Position numbers and translations under genes: made by a program. A stretch of 64,000 nucleotides of DNA from NCBI RefSeq assembly GCF_004331735.1, contig NZ_SJSO01000003.1:186001-250000 (forward strand), read 5' to 3'. Under the pieces are notes generated by a model. The model had not been told where the DNA came from, did no database searches, and saw only the letters and a program-made list of their open reading frames with translations. The DNA comes from Pedobacter psychrodurus (GTDB lineage Bacteria; Bacteroidota; Bacteroidia; Sphingobacteriales; Sphingobacteriaceae). Each line of letters begins with the position of its first letter. The first letter of the stretch is position 1. Shown piece after piece: positions 43,706 through 52,646 of this stretch.

Positions 43706-44839
43706 TTATAACTTTTCCTGTGCGATGGCCAGCATGGTTACTATTTTATCGATTACTTTTTCCAGGTCTTCTGTGGATGCGCTGTAGTATGCGTTTTTAA
43801 AACTTTTTGCAGAGATCCGGTCTGTTTCGTTTGTGCTGTAGTGTTTGGAGATGTATTCATGGAGCAGTTTGGGGCTTTCGGTAATGATGATCTTTGCCTG
43901 GACCTGTAGGTGGATGAAGATGGCCAGTTGTTTGACTGTCAGGGTGACTTTGTATCTGTTGTCCAATAGGCCCTGATGGTTGAGGTGTGCTCCGATTCTG
44001 TCCATGGATGTCAGGTACTCTGTTTCTGTTGCGAGGTAGTTGAGCAGTGATTCCTGGATCAGGGGAAGACTAGTGTCATATTGCTGGGTGGTTACCGCGA
44101 GGGTCTGTTTGATGTATTTGGTGAGGATGTTCAGTAGTCTGTACTGCTGGGATAGTTCTTCGCATTGTTCTATTTCTGTGCTAAAATAGCTGACACAGTA
44201 TTGATAGAATTTTGGATGGTTGAAGTTCAGTGATATAAGGAGTAGGATAATTTCTATTTTTTGGGTTGTTTCTGCTGGCTCCTGTAGCCTGGTGCACAGT
44301 TCTTCAAGTAAAAGATCGATGTAGGTTTTTTGCTGGTAGGTGAGATTGTAGCGGTCTGTATATAGTGGATGGAGTATTTCCTTTACAATTTCAAGTGTCG
44401 GAGCCTGAATGTTTTGGTTGAAGAGTGATCTGGTTTTTTCTTCAATGTCTGTTCTGGTTTTTGCGGACAGGCAATAGGGAAGTTTAAGGTGATGGTTGAA
44501 ATGGTCGGGAAAATGTTTCTGGAGATCGAGGAGTAGCCTTTCCGATGCTGTATTTAAGATTTCATTGATCTGTTTTGTTTTTTCCGTTATATCTTTTTTG
44601 GCTTTCTGCAGGCTATGCAGGTCTTCAAGGATGATGTGGATGGTCTGTTGGTGCTGGTGGATGTAGGTCAGGGCTTTTGATGGATCCATGTTTGCAGCGT
44701 GGATCTGTAATGCGATCAGGATCCGGTCTGACTCTTCGTTGATTTGTGACGCCAGTTCACCCCCTTCGGGGCTTTTGCCGAGTCCGTTCCGGATTGCGTG
44801 TTTGATGAGCTGCTGGAAGGTAAAGAGTTCGAAGTTCAT
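43706..44839 (-). CDS. Unknown helical protein, weakly RteC-like C-terminus
   Basis: A 377-residue, almost wholly helical protein with coiled-coil tendency near residues 60-110. The C-terminal part (V-K-Q-L-A-I-F-I-H-L-Q-V, then L-H-E-Y-I-S-K-H-Y-S-T-N-E-T and I-S-A-K-S-F-K-N-A-Y-Y) resembles the end of regulatory proteins carried on Bacteroidota mobile elements, including RteC. The similarity is weak. It is divergent to a small HTH/excisionase-like gene, an arrangement I would expect in an integrated element. No integrase is nearby. Codon use is rich in TTG/CTG and differs from the AT-rich island to its left. Confidence 0.45.
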   Translation of the reverse strand: MNFELFTFQQLIKHAIRNGLGKSPEGGELASQINEESDRILIALQIHAANMDPSKALTYIHQHQQTIHIILEDLHSLQKAKKDITEKTKQINEILNTASERLLLDLQKHFPDHFNHHLKLPYCLSAKTRTDIEEKTRSLFNQNIQAPTLEIVKEILHPLYTDRYNLTYQQKTYIDLLLEELCTRLQEPAETTQKIEIILLLISLNFNHPKFYQYCVSYFSTEIEQCEELSQQYRLLNILTKYIKQTLAVTTQQYDTSLPLIQESLLNYLATETEYLTSMDRIGAHLNHQGLLDNRYKVTLTVKQLAIFIHLQVQAKIIITESPKLLHEYISKHYSTNETDRISAKSFKNAYYSASTEDLEKVIDKIVTMLAIAQEKL

Positions 44840-45192
44840 TTTTTTTTTTTGATTGATTGGCGGTAACCTAAAGTTTTTTGGATGTTCTTTTTTATGGCCT
44901 TGGTGAAATGGGGTGTTTCCGTGGAGAAAGGATAACTGGTGCTGGGGATTTATTTTCGGTTTGTTTTTTTGTCAGCTATTGCCTTTTTTGGAGCTGTGGG
45001 TTGCTGTTTTCAGTAACCATTCGGCAACTTGACAAGTGTTGGTAAATTTGTTTTATTTGCCGCAGTAGATGCTTTTAAGGCATGCCGGATTTTAAAGTTT
45101 TGTTTTTAGTAAGTCCTGATGATCTGGTTTCCGTGTGCCCCTTTTGTGATTAGGGGTGATTAAGCTTTGATGTTGACATTTAATCTATCGTG
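44840..45192. other. Divergent promoter region
   Basis: About 350 bases between two divergent genes. TAAATTTG at 45043-45050 is a possible -7 box for the HTH gene, though no TTG lies at the right distance. No gene is visible. Confidence 0.35.
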
Positions 45193-45471
45193 ATGAACAA
45201 AATTGATGCACTTCTGGATGTTCTGTCCAAAATTTACCAGATACTGGTTCTGGTTTATAATAGTAAGTATCATGGCGCTATTGGTTTTGATGAGGATCCG
45301 CAGATGGACAGGCAGGAGGTGAAGGATTATTTGGGGATCAGTGAAAGCACTTATAAGCGGAAGGTAAAGGAGGGAGTACTAAGGCCGCTGAAACTTCCTG
45401 GAGGGGATAAGTATTATAAGAGCCAGTTGTTGGGTGAGTTTAAGGAAAGCAAAAGAAGGGGGAGGGTGTGA
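45193..45471 (+). CDS. Excisionase/MerR-like HTH protein
   Basis: A 92-residue protein, started at the ATG at 45193; a GTG lies just before it. The second half is a winged-helix segment of the excisionase type: M-D-R-Q-E-V-K-D-Y-L-G-I-S-E-S-T-Y-K-R-K-V-K-E-G, then L-P-G-G-D-K-Y-Y, and a basic tail. Such proteins bind DNA in mobile elements or as small regulators. It is divergent to the 377-residue unknown gene and probably shares its control region. Confidence 0.7.
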   Translation: MNKIDALLDVLSKIYQILVLVYNSKYHGAIGFDEDPQMDRQEVKDYLGISESTYKRKVKEGVLRPLKLPGGDKYYKSQLLGEFKESKRRGRV

Positions 45472-45730
45472 ACCGTCAATACATGATAAAAAGTATCCTT
45501 AACGCCTCGTGTGGTGTCCGCTCTGTAACGGCGCGCATTTCCTGTGTTGGGGTTATTTCTTGGCCAATAATTATCCACAGGCTTTCAAACCGTTACGACA
45601 ATTAGTATGAAGGTTAAAAAGGATGGGGGGCTTGATGTTATTTTACGTTAAAAATTGTAAGTGTGCCGGAGTTTGTTTTATTTCGGTGTATATACTGTGA
45701 TAACATAATTTGATTAATTAGATTTATGCC

Positions 45731-47110
45731 ATGAAGAAAACTGTTTTGCCCTTGTTCTTTACGTTATTGGTTGCGATTCCATTTTGTTTAACTGCGCAAT
45801 CTAAAAGCAAGAAACGGCCCAATGTTGTAATTATCATGGCCGATGATCTGGATTCACGTCAGTTAAGCTGCTATGGTGGAAAAAACATACGTACTCCCTA
45901 CATCGATCAGCTTGCAGGGGAGGGGTTACAATTCAATAAAATCTACGCTTCAAATGCTACGTGTGTACCGACCCGGGCTTCATTATTTACCGGCTTATAT
46001 CCTATACGGCATGGTTCGTTCCAGAACCATAAACCTGTTCATCAGGATTTAAAAAGTATAGGGCAGTATCTCCATGCGGTGGGTTATAAAGTAGGCTTAA
46101 CGGGTAAGGATCATAGTACCCGTCCCAAAGCGGTATTCCCATTTGATATTGTGGAAGGTTTTCAGCCAAACTGCATTGCCAGTGAAGATAATTATGCCTT
46201 GGAAGCTGTTGAGGGCTATATGAATGCGGAGGACAAGCCGTTTTGCATGTTTATCATGAGTATCAATCCTCATAAGCCATGGGATTTAGGTGATCCTGCA
46301 GAATTTGATGCAGATAAACTGATATTGCCTCCTTATCTGGTCGATACTAAAGAAACGCGGTTGCAGTTCTGTAAGTATCTGGCGGAGATCCGCAGGTTAG
46401 ACAACCAGGTTGGTGATGTAATGAAAATGCTGAAAAAGAATGGTCAGGATAAAAACACGGTATTTGTATTTCTGGGCGAGCAGGGCGCGCAGTTTCCGGG
46501 GGGGAAATGGACATGCTGGGATGCCGGACAGAAAAGTTCGATGATCGTGCGTTGGCCAGGTGTAGTTCAACCCAATAAAAAAACGGATGCAATTGTACAA
46601 TATGAAGATATCACGCCGACAATCATCGATATTGCAGGTGGAAAAACAATAAAGTCCCTGGATGGAATAAGTTTCCTGCCGGTATTGAAAGGCTCATCTC
46701 AAACTGCCCGGCCTTATGCTTATGGGATGAACAACAACATTCCGGAAGGGCCGGCTTATCCAAGCAGAAGTGTGCGTGACATGCGTTATAAATTAATTCT
46801 TAACCTCACTCCTGAGAAAACCTATGCCATAAAATGGTATAACAATCCGGGCGATCTGGGGGTATGGTATTCATGGCGGGAGAAGGCCAAAACTGATGAA
46901 AATGCTAAATTTCTTGCGGAAAGAATCAGCAAACGTCCCGCCGTTGAATTGTATGATACACGAAACGACCCGTACGAGTTAAATAATCTGGCGGGTGATC
47001 CGGCTTATGCTGAGCAGATCGTCAAATTAAAAGGCGCGTTAAATGAATGGATGCTGCAGCAGGGTGATGAAGGTGCGTCGATAGACAGGGTATACCCCAA
47101 AAACAATTAA
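45731..47110 (+). CDS. Exported type I sulfatase
   Basis: A 459-residue protein with a signal peptide (1-22, ending C-L-T-A-Q). The sulfatase core shows M-A-D-D-L-D (Asp38, Asp39 binding calcium) and the maturation motif C-V-P-T-R (Cys78 to Arg82). The cysteine is converted to formylglycine by an anaerobic or FGE-type maturase encoded elsewhere. It also has T-G-K-D-H and a C-terminal domain with L-Y-D-T-R-N-D-P-Y-E-L-N-N-L, typical of the arylsulfatase/choline-sulfatase group. It removes sulfate from sulfated glycans or small molecules in the periplasm. It is not in a polysaccharide-utilisation operon. Confidence 0.9.
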   Translation: MKKTVLPLFFTLLVAIPFCLTAQSKSKKRPNVVIIMADDLDSRQLSCYGGKNIRTPYIDQLAGEGLQFNKIYASNATCVPTRASLFTGLYPIRHGSFQNHKPVHQDLKSIGQYLHAVGYKVGLTGKDHSTRPKAVFPFDIVEGFQPNCIASEDNYALEAVEGYMNAEDKPFCMFIMSINPHKPWDLGDPAEFDADKLILPPYLVDTKETRLQFCKYLAEIRRLDNQVGDVMKMLKKNGQDKNTVFVFLGEQGAQFPGGKWTCWDAGQKSSMIVRWPGVVQPNKKTDAIVQYEDITPTIIDIAGGKTIKSLDGISFLPVLKGSSQTARPYAYGMNNNIPEGPAYPSRSVRDMRYKLILNLTPEKTYAIKWYNNPGDLGVWYSWREKAKTDENAKFLAERISKRPAVELYDTRNDPYELNNLAGDPAYAEQIVKLKGALNEWMLQQGDEGASIDRVYPKNN

Positions 47111-47288
47111 TAAACAGATGATGATGATGAGAAATGGAAAATTGAGTTTTTTTGATATTTTTATTTCGCATAATGGGTTCGCTTAAATTGTTTATTAACC
47201 GAAATAATATTGGTTATTTTGTATGGCATTATTTTGGTGCTTTCACCATAAAATGCCTGGCGGATTTACTATTCAAACCACAGTGTTA

Positions 47289-47849
47289 ATGTACAGACAG
47301 CTTCGAGATCACATAGAAAAGATAAGTCCTTTAACTGATCAGGAATACGATCTTGTTTGTGCCCAATTTGAGTATCGTAAGTTTAGAAAGCATCAATACC
47401 TGACCCAGGTCGGAGAACCGGTCAAATATCATTACTTTGTTTTATCAGGTCTTTTAAAGCTCGTATTTACAACGGAAAATGGAAAACAGCACATCGTATC
47501 TTTTGCTGCCGAGGATTGGTGGGAGAGCGATTTTTATGCCTTCTTTACCAAGACCATGGCAACAATGTCTTTAGAGTGCATTGAAGACACAGAAGTATTG
47601 TGTCTATCGTTGGATGGATATAGATACCTGTGTGCTACTTTTCATAAAATGGAGCATTTTTTTCTTGAAAAAGCAAATTATGGATTTATCGGCGCCCAGC
47701 GCCGCATTATCTCAAGTCTGACATCAGATGCAAAGGAAAGGTTCGAGCAGCTCCAAAAACAATATCCTTTCTTAATTCAAAGGATACCAAAAAGCCTAAT
47801 TGCGGCATATTTGGGCGTTTCCCGGGAGACGCTCAGCAGGTTGTATTAG
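47289..47849 (+). CDS. Crp/Fnr family regulator
   Basis: A 186-residue protein from the ATG at 47289; upstream in-frame codons are less typical. The cyclic-nucleotide-binding-like barrel (F-R-K-H-Q-Y-L-T-Q-V-G-E, F-V-L-S-G-L-L-K-L) is followed by the dimer helix. The complete recognition segment reads I-P-K-S-L-I-A-A-Y-L-G-V-S-R-E-T-L-S-R-L. Unlike the protein at 2341, the DNA-binding end is intact. It is followed 93 bases later by ridA in the same direction, which it may regulate. Confidence 0.82.
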   Translation: MYRQLRDHIEKISPLTDQEYDLVCAQFEYRKFRKHQYLTQVGEPVKYHYFVLSGLLKLVFTTENGKQHIVSFAAEDWWESDFYAFFTKTMATMSLECIEDTEVLCLSLDGYRYLCATFHKMEHFFLEKANYGFIGAQRRIISSLTSDAKERFEQLQKQYPFLIQRIPKSLIAAYLGVSRETLSRLY

Positions 47850-47942
47850 TGAAGTGACCTACCTCACACCAAATTCGTGACTTACATCAATCTCAAAATT
47901 TGCAGCTTATGCTGAACTTTGTTTTTCAATATTCAACATTTG

Positions 47943-48413
47943 ATGAGAAGAACAGCACAAATTTTAGGATTAATATTAATGATGTCAGCACCTTCAATGG
48001 CGCAGACTTTAAACAGCAAGATGATGGAAAAAAAAATCACCAATCCCTGGAAGTGGCAGGATTCAAGGAGCTATGTACAGGCAGTAGAAGTTAAAAACGT
48101 GGAAAGCACGCTTTATGTCTCGGGACAGACCGCTATAAACGATGAGGGTATTTCAAGTGATGAAGACATGAAAACCCAGTTAACCAAGGCGATTGCCAAT
48201 CTGGAAAAGGTTATTACGAAAGCAGGGTTCAGGTGTGATGGGATCGTACGCCTAAATATTTACACAACAGCAACCTCGGAGCTCTGGCCGCATTTCGGTA
48301 TCCTTCAGGATTGGATAGCCAAGCACAACATCAAGCAGGCCCTGACTATGTTGGAGGTAAAAAGCTTGTTTGAAACGCTAAAAGTCGAATTAGAAGCAAC
48401 CGTGGTCAAATAA
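47943..48413 (+). CDS. RidA/YjgF family protein with an N-terminal signal-like segment
   Basis: A 156-residue protein. The first 21 residues (M-R-R-T-A-Q-I-L-G-L-I-L-M-M-S-A-P-S-M-A-Q) look like a Sec signal. The rest is a RidA fold, with Y-V-S-G-Q-T-A-I-N near the start and G-I-V-R-L-N-I-Y-T-T late in the domain, where the family arginine binds the substrate carboxylate. RidA proteins hydrolyse reactive enamines or imines, normally in the cytoplasm; an exported version is less common. The longer frame from 47919 would spoil the signal. Confidence 0.75.
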   Translation: MRRTAQILGLILMMSAPSMAQTLNSKMMEKKITNPWKWQDSRSYVQAVEVKNVESTLYVSGQTAINDEGISSDEDMKTQLTKAIANLEKVITKAGFRCDGIVRLNIYTTATSELWPHFGILQDWIAKHNIKQALTMLEVKSLFETLKVELEATVVK

Positions 48414-48632
48414 TGAATGTTTTACGGGGCCTATTTTTGAATATAGGTTACTTCAGGCAACCCTTAGCGTAAATTTAAGCCTGCGACTTATGGTTTTATG
48501 TATTTCTCTATAGGTAAGCACTGGTTAAATGCAAAAATTTATTGATCACAGCGGAGAGAAAATCTATGGGACAACGCTTAGAGAAGCTTAGGGTAAAATG
48601 GATGTCCAATTGAGCGCCGCTGATACGAATAC

Positions 48633-48673
48633 AAAAAAGCCCGGTACCCATAAGTTATGGGGCCGGGCTTTTT
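48633..48673. terminator. Intrinsic terminator
   Basis: AAAAAAGCCCGG and CCGGGCTTTTT form a strong stem with an 18-base loop and a T tract. It lies about 220 bases after ridA; the stretch between shows no gene. Confidence 0.75.
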
Positions 48674-48781
48674 AGGCATATTTTTTTTCAATTTAAAAGA
48701 TAATAGTTCTACCAACGATTGTTGCTAGCGATTTAAGTTATTGTCTATTGTCCATCTCAGTTTATTATATGACGGCATTAC

Positions 48782-48940
48782 TTATTTCAGTTCAACCTCA
48801 GCCAATACAGGAAAATGGTCTGGGGGGAACTTTCCAAAATAGGGATCGGTTAAGATGCCCCATTTCTTTGCAATACCAGAGGTAATAGCGATTCGGTCCA
48901 CGATCGAGAGGTAGGAAATTTTCCCTAATACGCTGCCAGA
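48782..48940 (-). pseudogene. 3' fragment of an endonuclease/exonuclease/phosphatase-family gene
   Basis: On the minus strand a run of about 52 codons ends in a TAA at 48782 and reads S-I-V-D-R-I-A-I-T-S-G-I-A-K-K-W-G, then P-P-D-H-F-P-V-L-A-E-V-E-L-K. The D-H-F-P-V segment is the conserved end of the EEP fold (DNase I / inositol phosphatase group), where the His is catalytic. The other 250 codons are missing, so only the tail survives. A poly-T run lies at the left break. Confidence 0.6.
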
Positions 48941-49018
48941 CCAAAAAAAAATAAACTGAATGATTAATGGTGTAATTGATCACAGTAAAGATAGGTTTGG
49001 TTGCCCGGTTCAGTTTTA

Positions 49019-51127
49019 TCAGTGCTTAATGATTACCTGTTTTTTTATCATTTCCTTTCCATCAAGGATATGAATGAAATAGTTTCCATCTGGTATGCTT
49101 TCAATATTTACTGTAGCTTTACCTGACATAGCTGATCCATTCCTAAGCACTTTGCCCTTGGAATCCAGTAGGCGGATTTGAAATGCCTTGGTATGATCAG
49201 CAGTTTTTACTGAAGTCCCATAGCTTTTGGCCACTTCAAACTGAGTACTGGAAGGATTTGGGAATATCGACCAGGAAGAAGGGCAGGGAGGATAATAAGT
49301 AGCGTCATATTCGAGCAGTTTTGGTGATATACCGCAACTTGTTTTAACCCTTACGTTCAAAGTAATTGGATTTGCTGGAAACTCATAGGTGCTGAAATAG
49401 GCATTGGAAGTAGCGGGAAGCTCAACCCCGTTGTATATCCAGATGTATTGAAGGTTGGGGATTATGGGGGTAATGTTGAAAGACGCTTCCCAATCGGTAC
49501 CACCGGTGCAGACAGAATGATACATATTCATCGTAATTGCTGGTACAGGAACGCCTACAACGATCCTGTACTCGCGGAAAACAGTACCATTGTAGGAAGC
49601 TCTCACGAAGCCGCTCTCGCTCGAATTCATACTGACAGGAGACACTGTGACAGATCCTGCTGTGCTAGAGACAATATTCAGTCCAGGCGAAGTAGTCCAG
49701 CTTATTGTATAACCTGCTGGAAGATTGGGCATGTTATAGGTTGCAGTTTGCCCAAAACAGATGCCATTTGGACCTGTGATCACGCCTCTGTCAAGTTTGC
49801 CGATTTCAAAAAGATCCTGGCTCGGGGACAGCCAGTACTTCAGTTGGCTATGGGACAAGGGGGTTATATCCCAGGATTTCCCAAATTTCCCGAACCGGTC
49901 GTTCAACGTAGGGCTGTTACAGCTCGAGGACCCGCCCCTAAGCTGCCCTATTACCTGTCCAGCCTCGTTAAACAATGGTCCTCCGGAAGATCCCCCTTCT
50001 GTAACTCCATAATTCCATTCTACACCCCACATGTTCGAACTGAAAGTACTGGTCTGGATCAGGCCAGTCAGCGAGATCTTTTGTACATCACCTGAAGGGT
50101 GGTGGATTGAAGCACCCCAATCTGGCGCTATATTGGACCTGTTCCATCCATAGAAACTAAGATTTGTTTCGAGCGGAACGGCGTTGAATAACTCCAGTAA
50201 TGCGAAATCTGTTGTCTCGTAGGCTGCTCGCCAGCTAGCCCCGTAAAATACCCTTGCTGTACTGAGTGCTGATCCCGCGCAGGTTTCTCTTCTGTAAAAA
50301 AATACAAAAGTATAATTTGCGGTAGCATTTACTTCACTTAGATTTAACGATCCGTCCTCATTACTATCCAAACAGTGAAATGCAGTCAGGAAGTAAGGTT
50401 TTGCATCATTGTTTTCATTGTTTACCAAAGCACCACTGCATTGTGATCCTCCGGTATAATAGATAGCAGTAGGCCTCCCATCCCAATCCTCCCTGCAGGC
50501 TATGTCGTGCATACACGAACCGGAGTCATTGATCCCTTTTGCAGTTGATGAGCTTTTATAAGTTTGTTTGTACCCAATGATGACTTCTGAGGAAACAATC
50601 TGACTTTCTGGTTTTGGAAATTGCCCACCACTTTCTTTTAAAAAAAGGGTGATCGCCGATCCTTTGAGCGGAGCAATACCATATGTTCCCAGCTTATTGT
50701 TTTCTTTGGCTGTGATTGGCCCTATCATCATTGTACGGTCCTGGTTATAGATATAAAGCTCCGCGGTTTTGGAAAGCCTGAAAGTTCCAAAATTCAGGCT
50801 TATCGAAGTTGCACCGGGAGAAGCCACCCGGAGCCGGGTATAGGTGGCCTCACCATCGGTCCAGGAAGATCCTTCAGAAATAGAAATGGTTTTGGAGACA
50901 GGCTTTCCGTATTGGTACGGAACTTTTGCAGTGTCGACCACCGCTTTTTCCTTAGAAAGATCTACCGAGATTTCGATTGTTTTTAAATTGCTTGCTTTTG
51001 AGGAACTTTTTGGTAAAAAGCCCATAATCATTGCGGTATCGGCAGATTCCCTCAATAAAACCTGGGCAAAAAGGCTGTTCACGGAGATAAAGATCATGGA
51101 AAGTATAATCAGTGCAGTTTTTTTCAT
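49019..51127 (-). CDS. Secreted lysyl-endopeptidase-like serine protease with T9SS tail
   Basis: A 702-residue protein. Signal peptide 1-21. A beta-rich pro-region extends to about residue 200. A trypsin-like protease domain of the Achromobacter protease I type follows, with catalytic His251 (T-A-F-H-C), Asp307 (T-T-D-F-A-L-L) and Ser381 (G-G-S-S-G-G-P-L-F), plus paired cysteines. Residues about 450-610 hold PKD-like beta domains. The last 85 residues are a type IX secretion sorting domain (P-N-P-S-S-T-Q-F-E-V ... I-P-D-G-N-Y-F-I-H-I ... K-K-Q-V-I-I-K-H). The protein is therefore exported and surface-attached or released. The lipoprotein gene 34 bases upstream in the same direction is probably co-transcribed. 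Confidence 0.9.
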   Translation of the reverse strand: MKKTALIILSMIFISVNSLFAQVLLRESADTAMIMGFLPKSSSKASNLKTIEISVDLSKEKAVVDTAKVPYQYGKPVSKTISISEGSSWTDGEATYTRLRVASPGATSISLNFGTFRLSKTAELYIYNQDRTMMIGPITAKENNKLGTYGIAPLKGSAITLFLKESGGQFPKPESQIVSSEVIIGYKQTYKSSSTAKGINDSGSCMHDIACREDWDGRPTAIYYTGGSQCSGALVNNENNDAKPYFLTAFHCLDSNEDGSLNLSEVNATANYTFVFFYRRETCAGSALSTARVFYGASWRAAYETTDFALLELFNAVPLETNLSFYGWNRSNIAPDWGASIHHPSGDVQKISLTGLIQTSTFSSNMWGVEWNYGVTEGGSSGGPLFNEAGQVIGQLRGGSSSCNSPTLNDRFGKFGKSWDITPLSHSQLKYWLSPSQDLFEIGKLDRGVITGPNGICFGQTATYNMPNLPAGYTISWTTSPGLNIVSSTAGSVTVSPVSMNSSESGFVRASYNGTVFREYRIVVGVPVPAITMNMYHSVCTGGTDWEASFNITPIIPNLQYIWIYNGVELPATSNAYFSTYEFPANPITLNVRVKTSCGISPKLLEYDATYYPPCPSSWSIFPNPSSTQFEVAKSYGTSVKTADHTKAFQIRLLDSKGKVLRNGSAMSGKATVNIESIPDGNYFIHILDGKEMIKKQVIIKH

Positions 51128-51161
51128 GGTGAGCGTTAAAAATTAGGTAGTTTATGAATTG

Positions 51162-51563
51162 TTAATTTGCTATTTTGACAATGTTTTTTAAACGGATTTT
51201 GGAAATATTAAAGGTTATTGGATTTGCTAGATCACAATCATTCTGCGCCGATTTTCCTTCGAGATAAAATTCAAAGAGATATTTTCTTCCGGAGACCTTT
51301 GAAGAGTCAGGAAGCAGATATGTTTTAACAACATTTGAATAAGTATTGCCGCTATAGGTTATGGTCTCTCCATAGGATTTGTTTCCTGCATTAGGTCCGG
51401 AAAATTGAATTAACCATGCATTCTGAGCTGCATTAACCCTGCATGTTTCAGGACCGATTATCAGTCCAACAGCATTTTCATAGTCTGGTACATAAGGAGG
51501 TTTGCCCTTGCAGGCGATCAGCACCATTGACATTAGTGCGATAGATGTGAGTTTTTTGAGCAT
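51162..51563 (-). CDS. Small lipoprotein upstream of the T9SS protease
   Basis: A 133-residue protein with a lipoprotein signal (M-V-L-I-A-C-K-G-K, Cys18). The mature part has a beta-rich pattern with C-R-V-N and N-D-C-D cysteines and resembles no family I can name. It is the first gene of the pair with the lysyl-endopeptidase-like protease. It could be an inhibitor, a chaperone or an unrelated surface protein. Confidence 0.7.
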   Translation of the reverse strand: MLKKLTSIALMSMVLIACKGKPPYVPDYENAVGLIIGPETCRVNAAQNAWLIQFSGPNAGNKSYGETITYSGNTYSNVVKTYLLPDSSKVSGRKYLFEFYLEGKSAQNDCDLANPITFNISKIRLKNIVKIAN

Positions 51564-52646
51564 AGGTAATTTAGTAAATGTGATAGGGCTTTATCGGAAT
51601 TTATTTTTAGTTTTTTTCGATGTAAACCCATGATAAAAATAGTAAATAAGTTAGGTGCTAGCAAGATTAATTATTTCTTTTTCAGTTAGATATCGGATTT
51701 GAAGGTTAGAAATGTATCTGTTTCGGTGTTCATATTCAATTGGCTTTGTAGAGATTTTTAATTATTGTCTGCTTGAAAAGACAGAATTTTGGAACATCGG
51801 TTGGCTGGGCAGAAGGCTTGAGCCGATCGATTCTCTATTGTGCTCAGCTTAAAGTCATCTTTTATCAGATCTATCAAACGATCAACGCTATATCCCCTTT
51901 GAGCGGGATTTGCCTTTTAATTGGATGGGTTTATTCCAATGTTTTATACTGATTACCGTTATCAATTACTTGCCCGGAAGGAATGAATGTGAGACAAATT
52001 GACAAAAGATTGAGTGGATTTTAAATTTTATTATAGCTCTCTTTAAAGTATTAACCAAATATAAACTGATGTGCCAAGCCATCCCAAGTAGTTCACTGAT
52101 ATGATGAAACTGGGATGATTGTGAATTTATCATGATGTGATCTGTTAAAATTCTTAAATCTTGTTCTAACAATCTCTATGACAACTAATAATCTGATGAC
52201 AATATGAAGAAACTGATCTCTAAATGGCGAGCAAAGCGATGGCTTTGCTCGCCAGTGCAAATGACCCCATCTCTGCTAATTTTAACGAGGATAAGTGTCT
52301 GTATCCAGGACTCGCTCATAAAAAAGACGTAACAGTCCATGAAAGGCATTGTCTGTCACAAGTAACGGCAAGCCACAGGTCACGATAACAGACAAAATTC
52401 GCGAGTTTACTATTCATACAAAAATATGGCTATTTGACTATAATAAATCAATGGTAGTTTGTAGGGGGCAGTAATGAGTGAGGGTACATACAGAGCTTCA
52501 AGGCATTAACGCGTCTTACATTGATCTGAATGATGCTTGTGGCAATTAGTTAAGTTGATTGCAGATAGGCAGATCGAAATACCTCGGAGCTAAAACTATA
52601 ATATTTTTGGGTTGACCGATAATGATAATATTTAAAAAATTACACA
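51564..52646. other. 1.1-kb gene-free region with a perfect hairpin
   Basis: No gene is convincing on either strand. At 52225-52254, TGGCGAGCAAAGC pairs perfectly with GCTTTGCTCGCCA around a GATG loop, without a T tract. At 52349-52394 TTGTCTGT pairs with ACAGACAA. A minus-strand frame at 51966-52172 has no recognisable content. The region may contain small RNAs or be the scar of a lost element. Confidence 0.4.
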
